64,000 bases of DNA from Tenuifilum thalassicum (GTDB lineage Bacteria; Bacteroidota; Bacteroidia; Bacteroidales; Tenuifilaceae): contig NZ_CP041345.1 of assembly GCF_013265555.1 (NCBI RefSeq), positions 558,001 to 622,000 on the forward strand, in the 5' to 3' direction. Under the pieces are notes generated by a model, which saw only the letters and a list, made by a program, of their open reading frames with translations, did no database searches and was not told the origin of the DNA. This document shows, in pieces, positions 52,569 to 62,722 of the stretch (position 1 is the stretch's first letter; each line of letters starts with the position of its first letter). Made by a program: the position numbers and the translations under genes.

Positions 52569-53627
52569 ATGCGCTTATTATATTTCACACTGTTTGTCAC
52601 TACCAGTTTTATTTTAAATTCTTGTTTAAGCAATAATCATGAAACAGATTTTGCTGATTTTCCAGAATATAATGAAATCTCCACGGCAAATGTGGTTCAA
52701 TTGCCTAGTATTTTGATTTTCCCTAATTCAATTCGGGTTTCCGATACACTATTATTTATATTAGACATTAAGGATGTGTCGGGATTTTTAAAAATATATA
52801 GCAAAAAAGATTTTCATCTTATTAAAACTTTTGGTGAGATTGGGAAAGGCCCTAACGAGTTTCTAAATCCACATTTAAGCTATGTCAACACCAAAAAAAA
52901 TGTTATTTTTCTTTCAGACGTAGCTGGAAAAAAACTTTATAAAATAGATTTGAAAAAATTAATTTTTAGCAAGGTGACAACTCTTTCAGACTACTCTATC
53001 AGTTACAAAGAGTATTACCAATTATTTTCTTCCTTTGCCTTATCTTCAGACGGGAAGTTCTACGCCTCTGGCCCGAAAGGTTATGACAGATTTGTTTTAT
53101 GGGATTCTGCTTTTAATATTTCAAATCTGGGCGGGAAACCACTCGAGGATTGGGATTTAGAAGAACCCATACGATCATTATTTTATTTTAACTTTCTTGT
53201 TTACGATTCTATAAATCATTCTATTTTTTGTGCATATTTAAATAAAGATAGAATTTGTAAGTTTGATATTAATAGTAAAAAAACATTTGAGATTTTTGGG
53301 AAAAAACACAAGGATAAACGGCCAGAATCTATCGGCCTCAATGGCTTAAACCAGGATTACCGTGCGTTTGGTGATTTAAAGATTTGGGAAACCAATCTAA
53401 TTGCTCCATATCTTGGTGATAATCAGATATATTATAAAAATGACGGTTATGAATTTGTTTGGCCACAGAAACTGTTAGTTTTTGATCTTAACCTAAACCC
53501 AAAAGTTATTCTTAAACTTAACCATCAAATCTTAAGCATGGACATTGATGAATCCGGACTTTTATATATTCTCACACCAGATGAAGAAAATAAGTTGTAC
53601 ATCTACAACCTTAAAAAATACTTGTAA
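52569..53627 (+). CDS. 6-bladed beta-propeller lipoprotein (fourth)
   Basis: This 352-aa protein has a lipoprotein signal (MRLLYFTLFVTTSFILNSCLSN, Cys19). The blade motif FGEIGKGPNEFLNPHLSY again marks the family, and later strands (LSSDGKFYAS, LILTPDEEN-like) show the remaining blades. The protein is intact, unlike the second copy. It is probably the partner of peptide C, being the first complete gene behind that leader. A thioredoxin-like lipoprotein follows about 100 bases downstream. Ligand unknown. Confidence 0.82.
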   Translation: MRLLYFTLFVTTSFILNSCLSNNHETDFADFPEYNEISTANVVQLPSILIFPNSIRVSDTLLFILDIKDVSGFLKIYSKKDFHLIKTFGEIGKGPNEFLNPHLSYVNTKKNVIFLSDVAGKKLYKIDLKKLIFSKVTTLSDYSISYKEYYQLFSSFALSSDGKFYASGPKGYDRFVLWDSAFNISNLGGKPLEDWDLEEPIRSLFYFNFLVYDSINHSIFCAYLNKDRICKFDINSKKTFEIFGKKHKDKRPESIGLNGLNQDYRAFGDLKIWETNLIAPYLGDNQIYYKNDGYEFVWPQKLLVFDLNLNPKVILKLNHQILSMDIDESGLLYILTPDEENKLYIYNLKKYL

Positions 53628-53730
53628 GGTAAAAACGTTAGTTTCACATGTTCCAGCTTAGGATTATATAAAAACAAATTTTTGTATCAATTAATGTTTT
53701 TTTAAAGAACAAAACGATTAGTTTTTCTAT

Positions 53731-54273
53731 ATGAAATCAACTAAAACTTTGTTTCATTTACTTGTACTAATTCTGTTTTCTTGTAGTAGAATCAACACAA
53801 ATAAAGACGAATGCAATACCAGCTTATTAAATAAAAAATTAATCCTGCCCGATTCCATATCAGTAGTAACTAATGATACTATTTCATTTCATAAAACAAG
53901 TGAAGTATTAGCATTAAATAAACCTACATTAATAATTACGATTTGGGGTGATTGTCATGTCTGTGCACACAAAACATTTGAGTGGGCTGACTTTATCAAT
54001 CACAATAAACTAAATATACAGACACTTTTAGTTGTGATCACCGATACCCCTTCATATTTTTTAAGGATTTTTTCAGATCAAATCCCAGAAATTGGAATCG
54101 TTGCTATCGACAAAAGAATAATAAATGAAAACAATCTCTGTGAATTAAGACCCGACTTAAATGTTTTCCTTATTGACCCTAATCAGTTTGTTAGAATTCA
54201 AGGGGACCCATTTATTTATAAAGAGTTAAAAGAAAAATATTTGAAAATGATAAAAAGTAACAGTTTTGAATAG
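53731..54273 (+). CDS. Thioredoxin-like lipoprotein
   Basis: This 180-aa protein starts with a lipoprotein signal (LVLILFSCSRI, Cys19). The mature part has a strand LIITIWGDCHVCAHKTFEW, giving a CxxC-like active site (CHVC) in a thioredoxin-type context, then TLLVVITDTPSYF and a C-terminal LIDPNQFVRIQGDP strand with a Pro that could be the cis-Pro. It could reduce or make disulfides in the periplasm, a plausible activity for maturing the locus's Cys peptides. It is one of two thioredoxin-like proteins in the peptide region, the other being at 51161. Confidence 0.7.
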   Translation: MKSTKTLFHLLVLILFSCSRINTNKDECNTSLLNKKLILPDSISVVTNDTISFHKTSEVLALNKPTLIITIWGDCHVCAHKTFEWADFINHNKLNIQTLLVVITDTPSYFLRIFSDQIPEIGIVAIDKRIINENNLCELRPDLNVFLIDPNQFVRIQGDPFIYKELKEKYLKMIKSNSFE

Positions 54274-54435
54274 ATAGTACATTGTTTTAACCCCCGATAT
54301 ATTAGACATTATTAAAAAAGGATAAGGTCACCCTTGTCGCCCTTATTCTAATTGAAACTTTAATTTTGCTATAGCATATCCAAAATTGTACTATATTTGA
54401 AATATAATTAGCTTAATTTAATTAACCCTGATTTT

Positions 54436-55518
54436 ATGAAAAAAACTATAGTAAAAGCGATCAGCTATTTTTTTTGTATTTACACAATTACGTTTTCATT
54501 TCAGTCGTGCAGGACTCCTATTAATAGTGAAAATAACAAAACCGAAGGTGGCGGAGCAAAGGCCATACCCGTTTACGTAACAACAGCTAAGGCAGAGGTA
54601 AAAACATTTTACAATGAGCTATGGTGTAATGGTAAGGTTGAAGCAGGTCAGGCAGCAACTCTTAACTTTGAGCAACCCGGGATTGTTAAGGAGGTACTTA
54701 TCCGCAACGGACAAGAAGTTAAGAGAGGAGATATACTTGTCAGGCTCGACGATAGCCAACAAAGGCTGGCCCTGCAAAAGGCCGAAGGCATGCTTGAAAG
54801 GGCTAAGGTAGAAATGGCCGATATTCTTTTGGGCTATAACTCATCGGGTGATACGGCCAATATATCTCCACAGGTTAAACAAACAGCCTGTATACGCAGC
54901 GGGTTGTACGATGCCAGGCTAGAACTTAAAGAGGCACAGCTACACCTATCGAAAACGATTATTAAATCGCCTATAAATGGCCGGATTGTTGATTTTGAGG
55001 TACAACCAAATAATCCCACATCGATTTACAACAAGGTTTGCAGGATAATAGATGAGTCATCGTTAAGGGTGCGCTTTGGCATAATGGAAACAGAGTTGGA
55101 ATGGGCACAGGTCGGAACCGAGGTTCAGGTTTCGCCTCTTTCTTCGTCAGGAATAAAAGTTATTGGCCATATAGCTGAGGTTAACCGCATAGTTGATAAA
55201 ACCGGAATGGTAAGCGTTGTAGCATCTCTCCCAAAGACTCAGCATTTAATACCGGGCATGAATGTAAAGCTATGCATACGTAAAGCCATTCCCAACGCAC
55301 TGGTTATTCCAATTGAAGCATTAACCCAGCGGCAAAACCGCGATGTGGTATTTGTCATGTCCGATTCTCTTGCCATTTGGAAGTATGTTGAGGTAGGTCC
55401 GCGTAATATTACCGAGGTTGTAATTACCGATGGCCTTAAGCCCGGCGAAAAGGTAATAGTAAAAGGCAATGCAACCATTGGGCATGAGGCATGGGTAAAG
55501 GAGCTAATATCGGAATAG
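54436..55518 (+). CDS. RND efflux membrane-fusion protein (periplasmic adaptor)
   Basis: This protein of 360 aa has a lipoprotein signal (ITFSFQSCRTP). It has the HlyD/MexA-type layout: lipoyl/barrel-sandwich halves (FEQPGIVKEVLIRNGQEVKRGDILVRLDD and SKTIIKSPINGRIVDFEV) joined by a helical hairpin, then beta-barrel and membrane-proximal domains. It links an inner-membrane RND pump to an outer-membrane channel. The two permease genes follow 22 bases later, forming an operon. No TolC-type channel gene lies in the window. The base composition is closer to the core genes than to the peptide region. Confidence 0.92.
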   Translation: MKKTIVKAISYFFCIYTITFSFQSCRTPINSENNKTEGGGAKAIPVYVTTAKAEVKTFYNELWCNGKVEAGQAATLNFEQPGIVKEVLIRNGQEVKRGDILVRLDDSQQRLALQKAEGMLERAKVEMADILLGYNSSGDTANISPQVKQTACIRSGLYDARLELKEAQLHLSKTIIKSPINGRIVDFEVQPNNPTSIYNKVCRIIDESSLRVRFGIMETELEWAQVGTEVQVSPLSSSGIKVIGHIAEVNRIVDKTGMVSVVASLPKTQHLIPGMNVKLCIRKAIPNALVIPIEALTQRQNRDVVFVMSDSLAIWKYVEVGPRNITEVVITDGLKPGEKVIVKGNATIGHEAWVKELISE

Positions 55519-55540
55519 CAGATTCTTCCAATTTTTTGTA

Positions 55541-58500
55541 ATGAGAACATCCAAAAGAATCTCTGGCAATTCGAGTTTAATGCCGTTTGGGTTCAGGCCA
55601 TACCCGGTTATCCTTATATTCATTCTGTTTGCCCTGCTTGGCGCAGTTGTAGCACCCAGGCTTTCGCTCAAACTTTACCCTTCGCAAACGGGGGAGCAAC
55701 TCTTCATAAACTTTTACATGTATGGTGCCAAACCCGAATTGGTTGAGATGCTTGCCACATCGCGAATCGAATCGTCCATCTCGCTGATTGAGGGGGTAAA
55801 AAGCATTAAATCGACATCGGGTGAGGGTTGGGGTGAGATTGATATTGAAATTGCCAAGAACTACGACATCGAGAATATTAGAGCAAAAATAGTTGCATCG
55901 ATTAGAGAAATATACCCCAAACTACCCCATAACATAAGCTATCCCGAGGTTTCAGAAGTAAGCGAATCGGAAAGCTACAAAAAAAGGTTACTGGTATATA
56001 CCCTTTCGGGCAATTTGCCAAGCTGGCAAATTAAACAGCTGGCCACCAACAACCTGATACCCTCAATCATTGGTATAGATGGTGTTGCGGAAGCAAATAT
56101 ACAAGGAGCAACGGAGTTGGATTGGCAGATATGGCTTAATCACGCTGCCATGGAGCAGTTCGGAATTAGCCCATCAGCTGTAGCTAAAGCACTTAAACCC
56201 TATACCCTGTGGGAGGGTGTGGGAGAAACCAGCCTCAATAATTATTCAAGCCACGAAGTTTCAATTACAGGGCCAGGCTTAAACCGAGAAAACCTTGGCA
56301 GCATCCCTATCTGCATGGTTAACGGACGACTAATTCATTTAGGACAAATCGCACGCATTGGTCAAAGGCAAAGGGATGCCGATGTAGCCTTTAGAATAAA
56401 TGGGCAGCCTGCGGTGTATCTTATCATTTCATCAACTCCAAGTGCTAACCAAATTGTACTGGCCGATAAGATTTTCGAAACGATAAAGCAAAAAAAAGAG
56501 GAGCTGCCAGGTATCCACTTCGGAAAAACTTACGATGCAACCGACCAGCTGCGTAGCGATTTAAATAAAAATTTAATTCGGACTGCAACTTCGCTAGGCA
56601 TTCTACTGCTTTTTGTGCTTTTGACATATCGCAGTTTCCGATATCTATGGGTTGTCGGTTTCGCATTAACGGTAAACATATTGCTAGCCGCATTCTTATA
56701 CTTTCTCCTAAAAATAGAGATTCATCTTTTCTCGCTTTCGGGCTTTACCCTTTCATTAGGACTCATCATTGATAACACCCTTGTGACCTTAGACCATTTA
56801 AGGGCTAAGGGTAATATGAAAATCTTCACGTCGCTTTTAGCAGCAACCCTCACCACCATTGCCGCATTGGCATCGATATTTTTCATGCAGAGCGAGCAGG
56901 CCACAAACCTGGTTGACTTTGCCTGGGTTATAATAATTAATTTAGTAATTTCACTGCTTGTCGCTCTGTTCCTTATTCCGGCATTACACAAAAAGACAAC
57001 CGGAACAGAAAACAAAAAGCCAAAATACGCTCATCTTCGAACGTGGGTAAAAATAGCAACTGGCTATAAATCGTTTTCGCTATTTGCAAGCAAGAATAAA
57101 CGGTGGGGAATAGTGTTAGGAGTACTAATAATAGGCATACCAACATTTTTGCTTCCAATCAAAATCGAGAGTGAAAGTTTTTGGGCTAATCTTTATAACA
57201 AGACTATAGGCAGTAACACCTACCAGTACGAGATAAAACCCATTACAGATAAGATTCTTGGGGGTACACTGAGGCTATTCTACAACAGCTCCTGGGCGAA
57301 TCATTCGTGGAGTATTCCCGAAAGAACAAAACTTAATGTGGTGTTCAAGATGCCCGATGGCGCAACTCTTCAACAAGCCGATGAGGTTGCCAAAATTTTC
57401 GAATCGCACATACTCTCTTTTGAAGGGGTTGAAAATCTGGTAACCAATGTAAACAGGAGTAGAGGCACTCTAACAATTTATTTTGACAAGCAGGCGGAGA
57501 GCACTCCCCTGCCCTATGAGCTAAAAGCATACCTGGAGCGTTTATCGATAACTCAAGCAGCAGCCGATTTTTACATCTATGGAGTAGGTTTAGGCTTTTC
57601 CAACAGCACCTCAACAAATTTCGCCAATTCAATAATTACGCTTAAGGGATACAGCCATAAAGCACTCATGTCTTGGGCTTTACAATTTGCCGATAGCATT
57701 GCCAAAAACCCCAGGGTAAACAAGGTATGGATTACCGGAGGCGAAAGATGGCTTTTTACTGATGAATTAAAACATTATTCAAATTTTGATACCGAAAAAC
57801 TGCTATCGCGTAACATTAATCCGCAATCAATTTTTAGCAAACTTTCAAACTACACAAAATCCAACGCATGGCATGGTTGGATACCCATTGAAAACCATGT
57901 AAAAAGGATGGAAATTTCTTCCGATATAGAATTGCTTAGCGATTTTGAAATAAACCAGCTGGTAATGAATTTAGATTCTTCAGGAGTAAGAGTAGGAGAT
58001 GTTTCAACATTTCATACTCGCTTTGTTAGAGATAACATATACAGGGAAGATCAGCAGTATATCATAACGCTAGCCTATAACTTAATTGGTCCCGACAAAT
58101 TGATTGAAAAGACGCTTAAAAAGCAAATAGAAAAAATAAATTCGGTTCTCCCCCAGGGATTTTTGGCCAAGGCACCATATGTTAATTGGAGTACCGAAAA
58201 GGATTTATGGAGCTACTACCTCATCTTTCTAATGCTGCTTCTGATTTTCATTATTTCGGCTGCACTATTTGAGTCGTTGGTTCAACCTCTTACCGTAATT
58301 TCAATAATCCCACTATCTTTTGCCGGGGTTTTCCTTACCTATTGGATATTCGAACTTCCATTCGACCAAGGTACAATAGCTTCGTTTCTTCTACTTGGTG
58401 GACTTGTTGTGAACTCTGCCATATACATTTTAAACGAGATGAACCATCTGAACAAAAATGCTGAAGCTCCCTTACGAAACTATTTTAAGGCATTAAGATA

Positions 58501-58696
58501 CAAGTTAACCCCTATCCTATTAACCATTTTATCGACCGTTCTGGGACTTCTACCTTTTGTGATATTTGGGGAAGAACCATTTTGGTACTCATTAGCCCTT
58601 GGAACAATAGGCGGGCTGATTTTCAGCATTCCTGTAATTCTGATTTTTCTGCCTGCTCTACCAGGCGTGTTAAAACAAAATAGAAAACAACATTAA
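55541..58696 (+). CDS. RND efflux permease subunit 1
   Basis: The 1051-aa protein has the twelve-helix, two-large-loop architecture of RND (HAE1/AcrB-like) transporters. The proton-relay region is in SLGLIIDNTLVTLDHL, retaining one Asp of the usual pair. In the second half, the helix around GGLVVNSAIYILNEMN lacks the Lys of AcrB. It uses the proton gradient to export substrates from the inner membrane or periplasm. It pairs with the next gene (one base apart), like MdtBC-type heteromultimers. Substrate unknown. Its place beside peptide genes invites a peptide-export role, but drug-type substrates are equally possible. Confidence 0.9.
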   Translation: MRTSKRISGNSSLMPFGFRPYPVILIFILFALLGAVVAPRLSLKLYPSQTGEQLFINFYMYGAKPELVEMLATSRIESSISLIEGVKSIKSTSGEGWGEIDIEIAKNYDIENIRAKIVASIREIYPKLPHNISYPEVSEVSESESYKKRLLVYTLSGNLPSWQIKQLATNNLIPSIIGIDGVAEANIQGATELDWQIWLNHAAMEQFGISPSAVAKALKPYTLWEGVGETSLNNYSSHEVSITGPGLNRENLGSIPICMVNGRLIHLGQIARIGQRQRDADVAFRINGQPAVYLIISSTPSANQIVLADKIFETIKQKKEELPGIHFGKTYDATDQLRSDLNKNLIRTATSLGILLLFVLLTYRSFRYLWVVGFALTVNILLAAFLYFLLKIEIHLFSLSGFTLSLGLIIDNTLVTLDHLRAKGNMKIFTSLLAATLTTIAALASIFFMQSEQATNLVDFAWVIIINLVISLLVALFLIPALHKKTTGTENKKPKYAHLRTWVKIATGYKSFSLFASKNKRWGIVLGVLIIGIPTFLLPIKIESESFWANLYNKTIGSNTYQYEIKPITDKILGGTLRLFYNSSWANHSWSIPERTKLNVVFKMPDGATLQQADEVAKIFESHILSFEGVENLVTNVNRSRGTLTIYFDKQAESTPLPYELKAYLERLSITQAAADFYIYGVGLGFSNSTSTNFANSIITLKGYSHKALMSWALQFADSIAKNPRVNKVWITGGERWLFTDELKHYSNFDTEKLLSRNINPQSIFSKLSNYTKSNAWHGWIPIENHVKRMEISSDIELLSDFEINQLVMNLDSSGVRVGDVSTFHTRFVRDNIYREDQQYIITLAYNLIGPDKLIEKTLKKQIEKINSVLPQGFLAKAPYVNWSTEKDLWSYYLIFLMLLLIFIISAALFESLVQPLTVISIIPLSFAGVFLTYWIFELPFDQGTIASFLLLGGLVVNSAIYILNEMNHLNKNAEAPLRNYFKALRYKLTPILLTILSTVLGLLPFVIFGEEPFWYSLALGTIGGLIFSIPVILIFLPALPGVLKQNRKQH

Positions 58697-58697
58697 T

Positions 58698-61600
58698 ATG
58701 GTACGCTACCTCATAAACCGACCAATCGCTGTAATAATGGTTTACCTTGCAATGCTACTGCTGGGCATCTACTCTGTTTTTTTTATTCCTGTTTCTCTTT
58801 TACCCGATATCGACGCACCAGAGGTAACCGTTAAAGCAGATTATCCTGGCAAGTTGGCTAAGGAGATAGAACAATCGGTTACAGCACCATTAAGATTCCA
58901 GTTGCAACAAGTAGGCAACCTCGAATCGTTGGAAAGCGAAACTCGCGATAACGAAGCTGTAATATCCTTGCGATTCAAATACGGGACCAATGGGGAAAGA
59001 ATATTCTTCGACGTAAACGAGAAGGTTGACCTGGCCATGTCGACCATTCCGCGTGAAGTTAGCAGGCCAAGAGTAATCAGAGCCAGCTTATCGGACCTTC
59101 CGGTTTTCAATGTGAATATAACTTACAAAGACACAGCTGCTAAAGCCAAACAGTTGTTAGAGCTTAGTCAGCTCACCCGTTTTGTCCTACAAAAGCGCCT
59201 CGAACAGCTACCCGAGGTTGCCTTTGCCGATGCATCAGGTTTTATTCAACCCGAAATAAGGATTACCCCCAATCAGGCCAAACTTGATGCGCTCGGAATT
59301 TCCTATGCCGAAATAGCCGAAGCCCTTAACAATGCAATGTACGACCTGGGAAGTATCAGATTTAAACAAGGGCAAATGGTTTTTGACGTTACCTTTGAGT
59401 CGAGTATTGTCAAACCCGAAGACATTGGAAACGTTCTACTAAGCGTTTCGGGCAGGGTTTTCAATCTGAACGAACTGGTCACAATCGAAACGCTCCCCCG
59501 AACACAACAAGGAACTTTCCTGCTTAATGGAAAACCTGGAGTTAACCTTGCCATACTTAAAACCTCAAATGGAAAAGTATCGGAACTAAAACAAAGTGTA
59601 ATTAATTTACTTGACCAGTTTAGGACCGATTATCCTGAACTGGAGTTTAGCATAACCAACGACCAATCCTATATACTTAACCTATCGATTGGCAACTTAC
59701 GAAACTCTTTGATTTTAGGGTTAATACTTGCCATTGGGGTTATGTTCCTTTTTATGGGAAGCTACCGTAGCCCATTATTAATGGCAGTAACCATTCCCGT
59801 TTCGCTGGTAATTTCCATGTTCTTTTTTCATATTCTCGGTTTATCGGTTAACATCATCTCATTGGCCGGACTAATTCTCGGGGTGGGTATGATGATTGAT
59901 AACTCAATTGTTGTAATAGACAATATCAACCAATGGCAAAAGCAAAACATACCGTTTGAAGAGGCAGTTGTAAAAGGTACCAACGAGGTGGTAACACCTT
60001 TGCTCTCCTCAATGCTAACAACATGCTCGGTTTTTCTACCGCTTATCTTCCTTAGTGGTATTGCCGGTGAAATGTTTTACGACCAGGCCGTTGCCGTTTC
60101 AATCGGACTTATCGTGTCGTTTTGGGTTTCAATCACGTTAATGCCAACCCTATATTTCAACTTACATCAATTTAAAAAAATCGAATCCGCAAGACCAATT
60201 GTTAACCTAAAACAACCATTCCTCCGCGGGCACTTCTTTGTTGAAAGGCATAAGGGTTTGATTCTATCCCTTTCATTTGCTCTTGTGCTAGGGCTACCTA
60301 TCATCTTTAAGGGAATGGATAAGCAACAAATCCCATCGCTATCGCATAATGAGTTAATGGCCAGGATAACCTGGGGTAACAATGTAAGCTTTGACGAAAA
60401 CCTTAAAAACATGCTCAAGCTTGAGTCAAATTTAAAACCATTTGCAAGGCAAATCGCTGCTTACGTAGGTCGGCAGCAATTTTTACTAATAAAAGGCTTC
60501 GAGCAAGAGGAGGGTGAAACAATCCTTTACATCGAGCTAAAAAAGGGTATAAATATCGACCAAACAACAAACGCCATTCAGCTCTTAGTAAAACAGATGG
60601 CAAGTAATGCCAGGGTTAGTTTCACCTACCCCGAAACTGCATTCGACCGCATTTTTCCCAATTCGGGTTACACCCTAATAGCCAAGTTCTATCCAGGAAA
60701 GAATACCGGCAGCATTTCAAAAGAGACAATCCAAAAAATGAAAGCGATGCTATTGGAGTTAAATGAATCACAGATGAGCATCACCTCATCAGACTCAACT
60801 GAACAGATAGCCCTTCGGATAATTCCAGAGCGCTTATTGCTTTACCAGGTTGACTTAGAATCGGTAATTAATGCGGTAAGCATGGAGCTAGGTACCATGC
60901 AGCTTTCACAGCTAAATTTTGAGCAACAGACCCTACCGATATCCTATGGTAATAAAGTAAAAAAACTAACCGAGCTAATAGACCAAACCCGGATAAGAAA
61001 CAGCCAGGGAATTCAAGTCCCTATAAAAGAGCTGATTGATGTACAATTCATCAAAGCGCCCCGTACCATAAAAGCAGACGGGACGGGAGTGTATGTCCCA
61101 CTATACATAAATACCACTGATGATAACGCGGAAAATGTAGTTGAAAAATTAAAAAGTTCAAAATCTGCAAGCGATACCTATACGCTGGGAGTTGAAGGCG
61201 AGTATTTTAAATCGAGGAATACAATGGCTGAACTTCTAGTAGTGTTGCTTGTATCGGTGATGCTGCTGTACTTTATTCTAGCAGCACAATTCGAGTCGGC
61301 CTGGCAACCCTTGGTGGTTCTCATTGAACTCCCTATCGATTTCTCACTTGCTCTTCTGGCATTATGGTTATTCGGGGGTTCTATTAATTTAATGAGCTTG
61401 ATAGGGCTGGTTGTTATGGGGGGTATTGTAATTAACGATTCCATTCTTAAAATCGATACCATCAACAGGCTTCTCAAGAATGGAATGGGAATTGACGAGG
61501 CCATTGAAAAGGCAGGTATTAGAAGGGTTAAGGCCATAGTAATGACCAGCGCAACCACCATTCTGGCCATGTTGCCAATACTTTTTGGCACGGATATCGG

Positions 61601-61739
61601 TTCAGAGCTTCAACAACCAATGGCTATTACAATAATGGGCGGTATGTTTTTAGGTACAATGGTCAGCCTATTTATTGTACCTTTACTTTATAAATTACTG
61701 TTTGGGATTTTTAGTATTAATAAAAACAAAATGGGGTAG
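58698..61739 (+). CDS. RND efflux permease subunit 2
   Basis: This 1013-aa protein is a second RND permease with the same layout as subunit 1. Motifs include GVGMMIDNSIVVIDNIN (TM4 Asp region), the periplasmic pore segments, and GGIVINDSILKID in the second half. It starts 1 base after subunit 1 and shares its operon, so a heteromeric pump with the adaptor at 54436 is likely. It ends at 61739, 193 bases before the stop of the minus-strand peptide D, so the two units converge. No channel protein follows. Confidence 0.9.
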   Translation: MVRYLINRPIAVIMVYLAMLLLGIYSVFFIPVSLLPDIDAPEVTVKADYPGKLAKEIEQSVTAPLRFQLQQVGNLESLESETRDNEAVISLRFKYGTNGERIFFDVNEKVDLAMSTIPREVSRPRVIRASLSDLPVFNVNITYKDTAAKAKQLLELSQLTRFVLQKRLEQLPEVAFADASGFIQPEIRITPNQAKLDALGISYAEIAEALNNAMYDLGSIRFKQGQMVFDVTFESSIVKPEDIGNVLLSVSGRVFNLNELVTIETLPRTQQGTFLLNGKPGVNLAILKTSNGKVSELKQSVINLLDQFRTDYPELEFSITNDQSYILNLSIGNLRNSLILGLILAIGVMFLFMGSYRSPLLMAVTIPVSLVISMFFFHILGLSVNIISLAGLILGVGMMIDNSIVVIDNINQWQKQNIPFEEAVVKGTNEVVTPLLSSMLTTCSVFLPLIFLSGIAGEMFYDQAVAVSIGLIVSFWVSITLMPTLYFNLHQFKKIESARPIVNLKQPFLRGHFFVERHKGLILSLSFALVLGLPIIFKGMDKQQIPSLSHNELMARITWGNNVSFDENLKNMLKLESNLKPFARQIAAYVGRQQFLLIKGFEQEEGETILYIELKKGINIDQTTNAIQLLVKQMASNARVSFTYPETAFDRIFPNSGYTLIAKFYPGKNTGSISKETIQKMKAMLLELNESQMSITSSDSTEQIALRIIPERLLLYQVDLESVINAVSMELGTMQLSQLNFEQQTLPISYGNKVKKLTELIDQTRIRNSQGIQVPIKELIDVQFIKAPRTIKADGTGVYVPLYINTTDDNAENVVEKLKSSKSASDTYTLGVEGEYFKSRNTMAELLVVLLVSVMLLYFILAAQFESAWQPLVVLIELPIDFSLALLALWLFGGSINLMSLIGLVVMGGIVINDSILKIDTINRLLKNGMGIDEAIEKAGIRRVKAIVMTSATTILAMLPILFGTDIGSELQQPMAITIMGGMFLGTMVSLFIVPLLYKLLFGIFSINKNKMG

Positions 61740-61931
61740 TACTTAATGGTTCTATTAACAGTATGCATCTTCAATCTTAAGTATTGGCAATTTTATGCAT
61801 CAGCCTATTGCAAATCCTTAAATAATGTAATATTAGATAAGTTATTCCTTTTCCAAAAAACACAATAATAATACTTGGAAAGCGCCCTTAAACTTATCAT
61901 ATTCTCACCATAGAAACCTCCATGTTTACAT

Positions 61932-62057
61932 CTACAAACATAGCGACGATCTCCACTGGTACGCTAATTTCTTCACCCCTTTAGCTTTAGTTGGTTCCTG
62001 GTTTAAAATTAATGCGACTGAACCAATGATTGAAACAAATAATGAGATTTTTTTCAT
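61932..62057 (-). CDS. Small secreted peptide D
   Basis: This short gene, starting at the ATG at 62057, encodes a 41-aa peptide: a signal-like segment (ISLFVSIIGSVALIL), a basic stretch and a C-terminal SSLCL with one Cys. The frame is open 24 codons upstream, but those codons lie in the conserved leader. It stands behind leader cassette D in the same relation as peptides A to C. It is much shorter than the others, so it may be truncated. No partner gene is downstream; it converges on the RND operon. Confidence 0.55.
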   Translation of the reverse strand: MKKISLFVSIIGSVALILNQEPTKAKGVKKLAYQWRSSLCL

Positions 62058-62330
62058 AACAAACTCATCTATTAATAAAAATGACATACACTCTTTCGCC
62101 TCGGTTGTGCCTCCGGTTGTGCCGCCCACACCTTGTGGGCTAGAAACAAATGTAGTTAAATTTTTCTTTTCCTGTGTCTTAATGTTGTTATATGGTTAAA
62201 CATAGATGTAAGACATAGTTAATCCCTCCCCATAACAAAAACTAAGAGGTAAAATGTGTTTTATAACAATATGTTTTAGTGGAAAACTTACTTTGTTTTA
62301 GGAAATTTTCCCTGAATCTATTTATATTCT
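62058..62330 (-). promoter_or_regulatory. Leader cassette D (operator, promoter, structured 5' leader)
   Basis: Reading the minus strand, the operator is degenerate (TTGTTATAAAACACA, plus 62255-62270), with TTA and TAACTATG boxes and an interrupted G tract (GGGGAGGG). The leader hairpin is GCCCACA-AGG-TGTGGGC, a compensatory version of the other copies, followed by CGAAAGAGTG. The upstream 50 bases match cassette C. Confidence 0.7.
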
Positions 62331-62684
62331 GCTCAAGTTAATAAGGATATGGATGGAAGTATTAATTGTGGAATTGTTGTGGTTGTTAACAAAAGCGAGT
62401 AAAAGAAACCATAGAAACTTAGGGAAAAATCAGCTCAATAATAAAAAGGTAGAATTTGTCTGCTATTTTGCATATATTTAGCTAATTAAGATATTTTAAA
62501 GGGCGCTGTTGTAAAATTAGCTGAAAGGCATAACTAACGTTTTACAGAATAACCATACTATTCCCCTTCCTTAAAATAGATTGAAATGTTTGGTATTGAG
62601 TAAAATATGAAACAAGAAACAAGCAACTTGTAAGTTTACTTTATTTTTTACTAATCATTTACTAGCAGACATCGCGAAATAAAA
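62331..62684. other. Intergenic region between cassette D and the bacteriocin-like pair
   Basis: This AT-rich stretch of about 350 bases lies between two minus-strand units. A 42-codon plus-strand frame occurs at 62353-62481 but has no signal or neighbour that supports it. I see no other feature. Confidence 0.35.
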
Positions 62685-62711
62685 GAGGCTATCCTTTTTT
62701 AGATAGCCCCT
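62685..62711 (-). terminator. Terminator after the two-helix membrane protein
   Basis: AGGGGCTATCT and GGATAGCCTC pair (62685-62694 with 62701-62711) with G-U pairs, followed on the minus strand by a T run. It ends the transcript of the peptide E and 59-aa membrane-protein genes. Confidence 0.78.
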
Positions 62712-62722
62712 ACTGGAGTTAA

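Noticed and set aside
62353-62481. 42-codon plus frame
   Set aside because: No signal sequence, no leader cassette, no conserved neighbour.
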